Below are positions 1 through 6,947 of a DNA stretch of 64,000 nucleotides, in pieces (the stretch's first letter is position 1; each line of letters begins with the position of its first letter). The position numbers and the translations under genes were made by a program. This stretch comes from DASVUS01 sp036388675 (lineage in GTDB: Bacteria; Armatimonadota; Abditibacteriia; Abditibacteriales; Abditibacteriaceae), in NCBI GenBank assembly GCA_036388675.1, contig DASVRI010000047.1, positions 62,001-126,000 of the forward strand. Direction: 5' to 3'. The notes beneath the pieces are model-generated. The model was not told the origin of the DNA. It saw nothing but the letters and a program-made list of their open reading frames with translations, and did no database searches.

Positions 1-559
1 CGGTGTAAACGAGATATGCGATCACGACGACGGCCTGCAACAGGTTTTGCGAACCTTGAATAAATAGATAGTCGAACGATTGCTGCGCCGACGAAACATC
101 GCCCATCACGCGCGACACGATGGTTCCGGTCGGTCGCTGCATGTGGAATTCGAGCGACAGTCGCTGCACGTGATTGAACAAATGGTGGCGCACGTCGCGT
201 TCGGTGTTGGCCGCCACGACGTTGCCCCAATAAACGCGCCCCAGCGTGGCGACGGCGTGCATCACCAACAGTCCCAAAAAGATAAACGTCAGGTTCCACA
301 GGAGGTGCAAGCGTTCGCTGCGCGACCCGCCGGCTTTGAGTACGTTATCCATGACATGGCCGACGTAGTAGGGCATGAACATCGGAGTTATCATGCGCAA
401 CATGCCCGCGACGCCCGCCACGATGATCAGTGTGCGATACGGTTTCATGTAGGCCATGAAGCGCCACAGGTTGCGAAACCCGACATCTTCCGGATCGGTT
501 TCGCGGCGCCTAAATCGAAAATAAGTACGGTTCTGCAACCGCGTTGAGAGGCTGAGCAT
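1..559 (-). CDS. ABC exporter, transmembrane domain (partial, 3' end outside window)
   Basis: This is the first 186 residues of a half-size or fused ABC exporter, read leftward off the window edge. Two hydrophobic segments lie near residues 42-68 and 88-108. They are followed by the cytoplasmic loop typical of the type I exporter fold, with FHMQRPTGTIVSRVMGD resembling the 'G-x-L-x-S-R' stretch of MsbA/LmrA-like transporters. The nucleotide-binding domain is expected beyond base 1, so the substrate (lipid, peptide or drug) cannot be inferred. The ATG at 557-559 opens the frame, and one GAGTACTC copy lies 39 bp upstream. Confidence 0.8.
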   Translation of the reverse strand, partial: MLSLSTRLQNRTYFRFRRRETDPEDVGFRNLWRFMAYMKPYRTLIIVAGVAGMLRMITPMFMPYYVGHVMDNVLKAGGSRSERLHLLWNLTFIFLGLLVMHAVATLGRVYWGNVVAANTERDVRHHLFNHVQRLSLEFHMQRPTGTIVSRVMGDVSSAQQSFDYLFIQGSQNLLQAVVVIAYLVYT

Positions 560-677
560 GATGAAATTTCCTGCAGTCAAATCGCGTACCCGATTCTGAG
601 TACTCGTAAACTAACTTACCACGACGCGCAACTTCCGGGGCGCGGTTTTGCAAAAATAAGGACAAGCGAATCAATTT

Positions 678-764
678 GTAGGGGCGGGGTTCTCCCGCCC
701 CACTTGCAACTTTGCGGCATGATCTGGTTTGCAGCGCGAACGGGCGGGAGAACCTTGCCCCTAC
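678..764. repeat. Long imperfect hairpin element
   Basis: Two arms of about 23 bp (678-700 and 742-764) are inverted copies with two mismatches. Each begins GTAGGGGC and contains TTCTCCCGCCC. It occupies the gap between the divergent ABC exporter and sigma-factor genes. A related sequence starting GTAGGGGCGAGGTT lies at 23171, so it is probably a dispersed REP-like element rather than a gene-specific terminator. Confidence 0.7.
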
Positions 765-845
765 GAATTCTCTGATGCCGCGAACAAAAAGCGCGAAACG
801 CGGCACTAATGAAGATGACACCAATTTTGCCGTCGGGGAACACAG

Positions 846-1454
846 ATGATCGGAGATGACGCACGGCGTATTCGGCAATTAAAAAGCGGCGACCGCGCGG
901 CCTTTGAAGACATTGTATCGCGGCACTATCAATCGGTTTATCGCCAGTTGTGGCATCTGTGCAACAACGAGCAAATCGCGGCGGAGTTGACGCAGGAAAC
1001 GTTTGTGCAGGCCTGGAAATCGCTCGATTCGTTTTCGGGACGTGCGGCGTTGCGCACCTGGCTTTACACAATCGGCGTGCGCGTTTGGCATCGCTGGAAA
1101 AACAGCAACGACGAACCTGCCCGCGAAAACGCGCCGCCCGAAAACTGGGCCGAGTCGCTGACCGATTATTCGCCGGGCCCGGCTCAACTGCTCGAAACAC
1201 AAGCCACGCAGCAAGAAGTGCAAACGGCTTTGCAGCAGCTGCCCGCAGCATACCGTGAAGCTATTGTGCTCTTTTACATTCAAGGCTTGAAATACCGCGA
1301 AGTCGCCCTTGCGCTGGATGTCCCACTGGGTACGGTCAAGTCGCGTCTGCACCAAGGGCTGCAGCGGATGCGAGCATTGATGATGGAAAACACGGAAAGC
1401 GATTTACAAGAAGGAGGCACACCATGCGAACTCAAAAGCTTGAAAAAATGTTGA
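846..1454 (+). CDS. ECF-type RNA polymerase sigma factor
   Basis: A 202-residue sigma-70 family factor of the extracytoplasmic-function type, which would direct RNA polymerase to a small regulon in response to an envelope signal. Region 2 spans about residues 18-85, with the -10-recognition segment near AAELTQETFVQAW (45-57). Region 4 spans about 122-178, with the helix-turn-helix YREVALALDVPLGTVKSRL. Region 3 is absent, as in ECF factors. Its last 31 bases overlap the following membrane protein gene, which suggests a coupled sigma/anti-sigma pair. The exact ECF group cannot be assigned by eye. Confidence 0.9.
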   Translation: MIGDDARRIRQLKSGDRAAFEDIVSRHYQSVYRQLWHLCNNEQIAAELTQETFVQAWKSLDSFSGRAALRTWLYTIGVRVWHRWKNSNDEPARENAPPENWAESLTDYSPGPAQLLETQATQQEVQTALQQLPAAYREAIVLFYIQGLKYREVALALDVPLGTVKSRLHQGLQRMRALMMENTESDLQEGGTPCELKSLKKC

Positions 1455-2398
1455 GGCAGTTACCGTCGCCGCCCGCGCCCGATTCATTGAAGGGTCGTTG
1501 TCTGGCGACGATTCCGAACTATGCGGTACACAACATGGCGTCCGCAAAACCGGAGCAGTTAAAAAAGCGTCAATTAAGGTTCGCAATGGTGGCGCTGATA
1601 GTCGCTGCGGCGGGTATCATGTTTGCGAATACTCGACAAACCGAAAAACGGGATGCGACGCATAATGGCAATGCGGTGTTCGCCCAAACAATTGAAGCAA
1701 TGCGACGAATGCCATTTTTTCACTTGCATGGCAAGACTCGCTCTTACAGCATGGAGAACAATTCTGCGCGACTTTCGCAATGGGGCCGCATTGATGAGTG
1801 GTTCGACGTTCAGCAAGGCTGGTATCACGAGAGCCGCGTGCCCGGAAGCCGAGACGTACGAGTTTTGCTGCTACCCAATGGAACGGAGTACATAGCTCTC
1901 GATTTCTCACATCTTGGGCAACCAAATCGCTATTCTCTTGACATCACCTCCCATAGAGGAATGTGGGAGATGATGAAGTCATTTGCAAATTTACCACAGT
2001 TGCTGGGGCGTTCGAGAGCGAATTATTTCGCCGAGTTCACTGCATCACATGCAGGGATGTGGCAAGAGCGTGGGGTTACTGTCTTTACCAGGGAAGACCA
2101 ACTTCTTAAGCTACCCGCTGACGTAAAAATGACCAACTTCACTACCAAGACCTCGCTGTATGTAGAACCGCAGAGTCATCTTCCAGTTGCTGTCAGAGAT
2201 TGGGTCAAGTTTTCTGCTAAAGGGGCTTGGCAACTGACGAGCGAGCGCGAGTTCTCCTTTGCTAAACCCAAGGCGGCTCTCTTCAACCAGGAGCGGCTTG
2301 TAGGCGGCGCCGAGCAAATCCGCCGCTTGGTGCGCGGCCATCATGTTCTTGTCAAACAAAGCGCCTGGGCGCGAGCCAATTTATCACATCGCAAATGA
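1424..2398 (+). CDS. Membrane-anchored putative anti-sigma factor
   Basis: 324 residues: a short basic cytoplasmic N-terminus (1-50), one transmembrane helix near 52-68 and a large extracytoplasmic part with no motif I recognise. The start is set by a strong AGAAGGAGG ribosome-binding site at 1405-1413, inside the end of the sigma gene. Overlap with an ECF sigma gene plus one membrane span is the usual layout of an anti-sigma factor. I see no zinc-binding HxxxCxxC motif in the cytoplasmic part, so the role rests on context. The external part could be a LolA- or MucB-like sensor domain, but that is unproven. The stop codon overlaps the next start as ATGA. Confidence 0.6.
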   Translation: MRTQKLEKMLRQLPSPPAPDSLKGRCLATIPNYAVHNMASAKPEQLKKRQLRFAMVALIVAAAGIMFANTRQTEKRDATHNGNAVFAQTIEAMRRMPFFHLHGKTRSYSMENNSARLSQWGRIDEWFDVQQGWYHESRVPGSRDVRVLLLPNGTEYIALDFSHLGQPNRYSLDITSHRGMWEMMKSFANLPQLLGRSRANYFAEFTASHAGMWQERGVTVFTREDQLLKLPADVKMTNFTTKTSLYVEPQSHLPVAVRDWVKFSAKGAWQLTSEREFSFAKPKAALFNQERLVGGAEQIRRLVRGHHVLVKQSAWARANLSHRK

Positions 2399-2988
2399 GT
2401 ACTCGCATTCGATTCCTGTTGCCGCTGCCGCCCAGCGTGAATAACCAATATCGCGATGCCGATGTTGGCGGCGTGACACGGCGTGTGCTCAGCGCTGAAG
2501 CCAAGCACTGGAAGACTTCCATTGCGCGTGCGTTTCACACGTTGCTGGTCAATGGCCGTTTGCCGGATGGCATTCTTGATGACGCGCAAAACGGCTACGT
2601 CGCGATATACGGCGAGTTCTTCTTCGAGACGCCGCATCGTCGCGACCTTGATGGCGGTTTAAAAATCGCGCAGGATGCCGTTTGTGCCGGGTTGCGTGTC
2701 AACGACAACCGCGTGGTGGAAATACGATTATTGAAACGCGTTGATCGCGTGCAGCCGCGTCTTGAACTAACGGTGCAAGTGCTGGAAGAATGGAATTTCG
2801 AGGCGCGGCAATCGCTGTTTTGCGAAACCATCGAATGCGACGCCGAACTCGACTTGCGCCGCGCCGTGAAGCCGATGCCCAAAGTGGCTGCCGATGAAAG
2901 GAAATCTTCGCTGGAAGGCTTCGGCTCGAAAAGCTCGCGCGGCGTTTCGGATCTGGAAGATCTAATGAAGCGTTTCGGCTGGGAGTAG
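2395..2988 (+). CDS. RusA-like Holliday junction resolvase
   Basis: 197 residues with a RusA fold in about the first 130. LPPSVNNQYR (11-20) matches the family N-terminus. The acidic catalytic cluster is visible as RRDLDGGLKIAQDA (82-95) plus D104 in RVNDNRV, matching the three aspartates of E. coli RusA. RusA dimers cleave four-way junctions and are mostly phage-borne, but no phage genes surround this copy. It has a roughly 65-residue C-terminal tail of no recognised fold. It is translationally coupled (ATGA) to the putative anti-sigma gene, and its first codons, ATGAGTACTCGC, are formed by the window's iterated palindrome. Confidence 0.75.
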   Translation: MSTRIRFLLPLPPSVNNQYRDADVGGVTRRVLSAEAKHWKTSIARAFHTLLVNGRLPDGILDDAQNGYVAIYGEFFFETPHRRDLDGGLKIAQDAVCAGLRVNDNRVVEIRLLKRVDRVQPRLELTVQVLEEWNFEARQSLFCETIECDAELDLRRAVKPMPKVAADERKSSLEGFGSKSSRGVSDLEDLMKRFGWE

Positions 2989-3082
2989 AAATCACATTCG
3001 TCAACGTCTGTTTGTTGGCTATCAGCAATCGGTAGTGAGCAGCGAGTACTCGTTGTTGAGTAGCGCCTAGAGGATGGCAGGC

Positions 3083-3217
3083 TGTAGCAGTTAACGACTT
3101 GCAGACTACACATGATTGCCCCGGAACCCCAGGCGTGAGCGCGGGGCTGAACTCCGTGGTGCCTTAGCCCCGCGCTTACGCTTGAGGTTCTGTGTCCTCT
3201 GCAAGCTACTAACTGCA
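3083..3217. repeat. MITE-like dispersed repeat, copy 1 (135 bp)
   Basis: A 135-bp element bounded by imperfect terminal inverted repeats (TAGCAGTTAACGACTTGCAG on the left; CTGCAAGCTACTAACTGCA on the right) around a GC-rich internal palindrome. A second copy of equal length lies at 24093-24227. No open frame of substance is present. With the hairpin at 3225-3289 it fills most of the 350-bp gap 2989-3338. Confidence 0.75.
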
Positions 3218-3224
3218 ATTCACC

Positions 3225-3289
3225 AAGCGCAAGCGGGAACGCGCGGGATGTATCGTCTCCAGCAATCCCGCGTGCTCTCTCTTGCGCTT
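3225..3289. repeat. Interrupted palindrome next to MITE-like copy 1
   Basis: The outer arms AAGCGCAAG and CTTGCGCTT are exact inverted copies, with an inner pair GCGCGGGAT / ATCCCGCG. It directly follows the 135-bp repeat, downstream of the leftward DUF6785 gene and the rightward RusA gene. It may act as a bidirectional terminator or be a separate mobile hairpin. Confidence 0.6.
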
Positions 3290-3338
3290 GATTGTATAGC
3301 AGACGTCTATAACGTCAAGTTATATTAGCGAAGGTAAA

Positions 3339-5417
3339 TCAGCCCGGTAGCAACAAATGTCCGGTGCGGCCCTGCCAACCATCGACAGCAAGCCATACGA
3401 TAATCATTGTCACATCGCCCAGTGCCAGTCCGAGAAACAGCGGCATTGCTTTGCGATAGGTGTCGTTGCCGCCGAATCGTGTGATCAGCACTTTCGACAG
3501 CCAACCAAGAAAAATCGAACTCCAGAACGTCGCTGTCGAGTAGGTTAAGGCCATCATGTAACCGATGGGGTGGAATGGAAAGAAGGTGAAGCGGCTGCGC
3601 GCCAGCATCATGCCGTAAGTCAGGGCTGCGCCAACCGCCATCCAGAGCCAACTGGTCGGTGCAGAACCACTTGTCGATTTCAGTGCATTATCAACCGACG
3701 ACGCCGGCATCTTCGAGCCGTTCTGGGCCCACCAGGTGTGTCCCAACGTTAAGCCGCCGTTATCGTACCCTAAATGCACAACCGTTAGCCAACTGATGAT
3801 AACCGACACGATAATCACAACGCTGATGAGAGCCAGCAGGGGCTTGGCCGCGATTTTATGGTCGTGCGCCAGTTTGAAGCTGTGCACAAAGCTCGGCATG
3901 ATAAAACCGCGCATGTGATTCACCATGCCGGCCTGCATAAAAGAGGCCGGTGCAACGCCACTTTCGAGAGTAAGCCACTGGCTCGGCCCGCTGTTAATCA
4001 GTTTTGCAATCGCCGCCAGTGGCGACGTGTGATGCTGCAAAGCCAGCATGCCGCCTTCCACAGCCACGCGCGTCAGGCCAATCGCAAACACGATGTAAGA
4101 AATCCACAGCGCCAGGGCGACATCAACGCGCACGCCAGCCACGCAACTGGCACCGATCATCAGCAAAAACGCACCGACAAAGCCCCAGAACGCAAGCGGA
4201 TAGGAAAGCACTTCTGTTTTCTCGCTGTCTGTGACGGGCTCTCGGCCAAAAGCGCGGCGTGCGACGTGCGTGAGATGGCGTCGTGCCGTCCACAGCACAA
4301 TGGCCACATAGGCCAGATACGCGCCGCCCATTTGATAGCCGGTAAACACCTTGTCCGGCAATCCATCGGCGCCGGGGAGAGTGCCCGCCGGGAAGCCCAG
4401 CGAATAGGCGATGATATATTGCAACTTGAAAAACCAAAAGAAAGCCCACAGCGAAAACGATATTTCCGATGTGAGTAAATAAGTGACACCAACAATTACC
4501 GGATAAACGTTCACCGGCACCCAGCCGATCTGGTTCCACGGCGCATTCGAAAATAAAGGCCCGGTGTTGATTTCCAATGGAAACGTTGGCACTTCCGGGA
4601 AATACAAATTTAAGCCGCGCAACCCCTGGATAAAAACGGCCAGACCAAAACCGACCCACATCATCGGGTTGCGAAAGAAGCGTCCGAGTACTCCATACTT
4701 ATCCGGGCGGTCGAGATCTTCAGTCATGGTCAGAGGCAGACGCAGCAACGGAAAGGAGAGCGCCTCATGCTCGGCCCACTGCGCGCGCAGCATCACGCTG
4801 AGGCAGCCCAGCATGACGTAGGACAGCAACACAAAACTGATCCAGAAGATCAACGGCAGCGTCCAGGCAGCCCAGGGAATGATCTGATCTCCGCTCAACC
4901 CGACATACCAACTCTCGACAACGGTGCGGTTGACCACGCCATCAGACGTTAACGATGGCGTAAGCCACGGTTTTACGCCCGACAAAAAGTTAAGCCACCC
5001 GTTTTCCGGCGTGGCGAAATAGTAGGGAGCAATGAGGTTGGGAATAATGAAGTTTTCGGAACCGTGACCCGGCACGAGGGAAGAAAACAGACATGTGATA
5101 TAAACCGTGAGCGCTTCGTTGCGCGACAGACGCCACTTGTGCGACAGCAGGCGCAGCAGCGGGTTGACCACAACAACTAAGGCCAGCAGAACCCCGACTG
5201 CACCGGGCGGCAGGTGCGCCCCGCCCAGAAAAGTGTTGTTCAGCTTGTAATCGATGACAGGCAGGGCATAGCCGAACACAACGGCCAGTATCAACGATAA
5301 AACAATAACGCGCGGCGTCACACCTCGTTCGCTGCGCGGCGACACTGGGGCGGCGGTGCTATCTTCTGCTGTTTGACGGACTGTTTGAGGAGCCGATGCA
5401 CGAGTTAAATTCTCCAT
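3339..5417 (-). CDS. DUF6785-like polytopic membrane protein
   Basis: 692 residues from the chosen ATG (5415-5417), which has AGGA about 9 bases upstream; an in-frame extension to 5579 has no better start. The protein begins with a soluble segment of about 45 residues and then has a dozen or more hydrophobic helices separated by short loops, with conserved-looking stretches such as LVPGHGSENF and FPLLRLPLTM. I recall this architecture from large uncharacterised membrane proteins of Armatimonadota and Planctomycetota (DUF6785/DUF6784). Transport is plausible but no substrate can be named. It is a single gene with no partner. Confidence 0.6.
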   Translation of the reverse strand: MENLTRASAPQTVRQTAEDSTAAPVSPRSERGVTPRVIVLSLILAVVFGYALPVIDYKLNNTFLGGAHLPPGAVGVLLALVVVVNPLLRLLSHKWRLSRNEALTVYITCLFSSLVPGHGSENFIIPNLIAPYYFATPENGWLNFLSGVKPWLTPSLTSDGVVNRTVVESWYVGLSGDQIIPWAAWTLPLIFWISFVLLSYVMLGCLSVMLRAQWAEHEALSFPLLRLPLTMTEDLDRPDKYGVLGRFFRNPMMWVGFGLAVFIQGLRGLNLYFPEVPTFPLEINTGPLFSNAPWNQIGWVPVNVYPVIVGVTYLLTSEISFSLWAFFWFFKLQYIIAYSLGFPAGTLPGADGLPDKVFTGYQMGGAYLAYVAIVLWTARRHLTHVARRAFGREPVTDSEKTEVLSYPLAFWGFVGAFLLMIGASCVAGVRVDVALALWISYIVFAIGLTRVAVEGGMLALQHHTSPLAAIAKLINSGPSQWLTLESGVAPASFMQAGMVNHMRGFIMPSFVHSFKLAHDHKIAAKPLLALISVVIIVSVIISWLTVVHLGYDNGGLTLGHTWWAQNGSKMPASSVDNALKSTSGSAPTSWLWMAVGAALTYGMMLARSRFTFFPFHPIGYMMALTYSTATFWSSIFLGWLSKVLITRFGGNDTYRKAMPLFLGLALGDVTMIIVWLAVDGWQGRTGHLLLPG

Positions 5418-5936
5418 ACCGAGTTCCTGTTTGTGTCTATGATTCGACAGAGCGGGAATGGCTCGGACAATCCCAACCGCTATAAGTCGCACGGACATGG
5501 GCCTGTTCCTCGAAATTTCCTGTAGAATATTGCCGGTGCTGGTGCCGCAACGCAGGTTGTGAAGAGTAGTGATGATCAAGAAAAAGTCGGCGTCTCAGTT
5601 CACTTGCCAGAGAACCTTGACAATGTCCTGGAAGCCCTATCACGAGTATCTGAACGATTCCGGAGCGTGAGCGATGGGCTTGTTTCTACAGGCAAGCCCG
5701 TCGCTCACGCTCCGGATTTGTTTCAACGATTCAATTGCTATTTACGAGACTGCTTGAGGTGATTTCTTGCCTGGCAGCACTGCTCTGTTCGTGAGGCAGT
5801 GGCGCGCATGACGCAGCTTCGCATTTCAGGCGAAATGCAGAGGTTGAGGAACGAAGGGAGAGCGTGGGGATGCAACTGTGACGCTGTTATGGAGCGTGAA
5901 AACCGCACTTCCATGCTCCAGCCAGGTATAAAAGAA
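5418..5936. other. Intergenic region with one long hairpin, no convincing gene
   Basis: 519 bases between the DUF6785 gene and tRNA-Ile. It holds the 58-bp inverted repeat at 5659-5716 and otherwise nothing I can support. The small open frame crossing it runs through the hairpin and lacks a ribosome-binding site. Confidence 0.6.
5659..5716. repeat. Long near-perfect hairpin
   Basis: The 24-base left arm (5659-5682, beginning TCCGGAGCGTGAGCGATGGG) is repeated inverted at 5693-5716 with a single mismatch around a 10-base loop. The GCGTGAGC core recurs in the hairpin at 23048-23112. There is no T-run on either side, so I favour a dispersed hairpin element over a terminator. Confidence 0.7.
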
Positions 5937-6010
5937 TGGGCCCACCTAGATTCGAACTAGGGACCTCCACATTATCAGTGTGGCGCTCTAACCAACTGAG
6001 CTATGAGCCC
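5937..6010 (-). tRNA. tRNA-Ile (GAT anticodon)
   Basis: The reverse strand folds as a 74-base tRNA. The acceptor GGGCTCA pairs with TGGGCCC, the D arm contains AGCTCAGTTGGTTAGAGC, the anticodon loop is CTGATAA (GAT, isoleucine), and the T arm contains GGTTCGAATC-like sequence with a TTCGAAT loop. The CCA end is not encoded. It is transcribed away from tRNA-Ser, and each has its own promoter in the 136-base gap. Confidence 0.95.
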
Positions 6011-6044
6011 GAAAACGACCTTTTTGTGTGTCGCGCGAACAGAT

Positions 6045-6073
6045 ATGATACAAAATCCGGGGAGCCTGTGCAA
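6045..6073 (-). promoter_or_regulatory. Sigma-70-type promoter of tRNA-Ile
   Basis: On the reverse strand, TTGCAC (6068-6073) and TATCAT (6045-6050) are separated by exactly 17 bases. The -10 box lies 34 bases upstream of the tRNA 5' end. Confidence 0.7.
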
Positions 6074-6105
6074 CGTCGGAACGGAAAAAATTGCACTCGG
6101 CGGCG

Positions 6106-6134
6106 TTGCGCCCGATCCGAGTACTCGCTATAAT
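6106..6134 (+). promoter_or_regulatory. Sigma-70-type promoter of tRNA-Ser with GAGTACTC in the spacer
   Basis: TTGCGC (6106-6111) and TATAAT (6129-6134) are 17 bases apart. A copy of GAGTACTC (6119-6126) occupies the spacer, ending two bases before the -10 box. The tRNA starts 12 bases after the -10 box. Confidence 0.75.
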
Positions 6135-6146
6135 TTCAAACAGCCT

Positions 6147-6236
6147 GGAGGGATACCCAAGTGGCTGAAGGGGCGGGTTTGCTAAACCTGTAGACGTGGG
6201 TAACTGCGTGCGAGAGTTCGAATCTCTCTCCCTCCG
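6147..6236 (+). tRNA. tRNA-Ser (GCT anticodon)
   Basis: A 90-base class II tRNA. The acceptor GGAGGGA pairs with TCCCTCC, the anticodon stem-loop GGTTTGCTAAACC carries GCT (serine, AGC/AGU codons), and there is a long variable arm (GACGTGGGTAACTGCGT region) and a T loop TTCGAAT. The discriminator base is G, as in serine tRNAs, and CCA is not encoded. A 40-bp hairpin follows at 6243. Confidence 0.95.
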
Positions 6237-6242
6237 TTGCAA

Positions 6243-6282
6243 AGAAGAGCCCTGCATCGAGTACTCGATGCAGGGCTCTTCT
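6243..6282. terminator. Perfect 40-bp hairpin behind tRNA-Ser, GAGTACTC at its centre
   Basis: Arms 6243-6258 and 6267-6282 are exact inverted copies, and the self-complementary GAGTACTC (6259-6266) forms the tip. It stands between tRNA-Ser (rightward) and the end of tatA (leftward), so it could end both transcripts. The leftward side continues with TTCTTTG, while the rightward side has no T-run. Confidence 0.7.
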
Positions 6283-6362
6283 GCATGTGCTTGTCGATTT
6301 CCACACAGATCATCCATCGCCCAATGTGCCTTGAAGTCCGTTGCGATACGCACAGGGCGCGC

Positions 6363-6872
6363 CTAAACCTGAGGTTTCGGTTCGTTTGTTGAAGGTGTAT
6401 CGTCCGGCATCGAGGCAGCCTGCGGCGCAGCCCCGTGAGGCGCAGTCTCGTGAGGCGTAGCCCCGTGGTGCGCAGCGGCATCAAGACGCGGCGAGCCATT
6501 AGAAACGTGAGTTGCGGAACCTTGCACTGCACCGTTTTCTTCTGTGTGCGGTGCATACGAGTCAACGCCTTCGGTTGATGTCACATCGCTGTCGTCACTA
6601 TGATCGTAGTTGTAGGTGCTGTCGAGTTTGTTGCTGTCATACGAAGTTGATTGATAATTAGAGTTGTCGTTGGCGCGGTCGTGTGGCGCACGGCGTGGCT
6701 CTTCGTCGTGCTCGCCGAGTGCGCTTAACTGATTCTGAAACTCGCTGGTCACCTTGCGGAACTCGCGCATTCCTTTTCCCAGCCCACGCGCCAGTTCCGG
6801 CAGGCGATTCGGACCAAAGAGCAACAAAATCAAGACAAAGATAACAACAAGTTCCGGCGTTCCCAGTGACAT
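6363..6872 (-). CDS. tatA: Sec-independent translocase protein TatA/TatB family
   Basis: 169 residues. The N-terminal transmembrane helix (about 6-20, ELVVIFVLILLLFGP) is followed by the hinge and amphipathic helix RLPELARGLGKGMREFRK, the signature of TatA/B/E proteins, which form the twin-arginine export pore in the inner membrane. About 110 C-terminal residues are low-complexity and probably disordered: an S/N/D/Y-rich stretch, then period-five H-G-A-T-P-like repeats near 140-158. The tail is longer than in typical TatA (about 70-100 residues). Whether it works as TatA or TatB cannot be told. It lies just downstream of moeA in the same direction. Confidence 0.88.
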   Translation of the reverse strand: MSLGTPELVVIFVLILLLFGPNRLPELARGLGKGMREFRKVTSEFQNQLSALGEHDEEPRRAPHDRANDNSNYQSTSYDSNKLDSTYNYDHSDDSDVTSTEGVDSYAPHTEENGAVQGSATHVSNGSPRLDAAAHHGATPHETAPHGAAPQAASMPDDTPSTNEPKPQV

Positions 6873-6947
6873 TCTTTTCTCCGTTATGCAGCTTGTCGCC
6901 TGCGACTCTTCGGCGGCGACTCTTTAGTGGCGACTTCTCGCTTGCAA

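Noticed and set aside
5559..5762. A 67-codon frame in the gap before tRNA-Ile
   Set aside because: Half of it is the hairpin at 5659-5716 and no ribosome-binding site is present.
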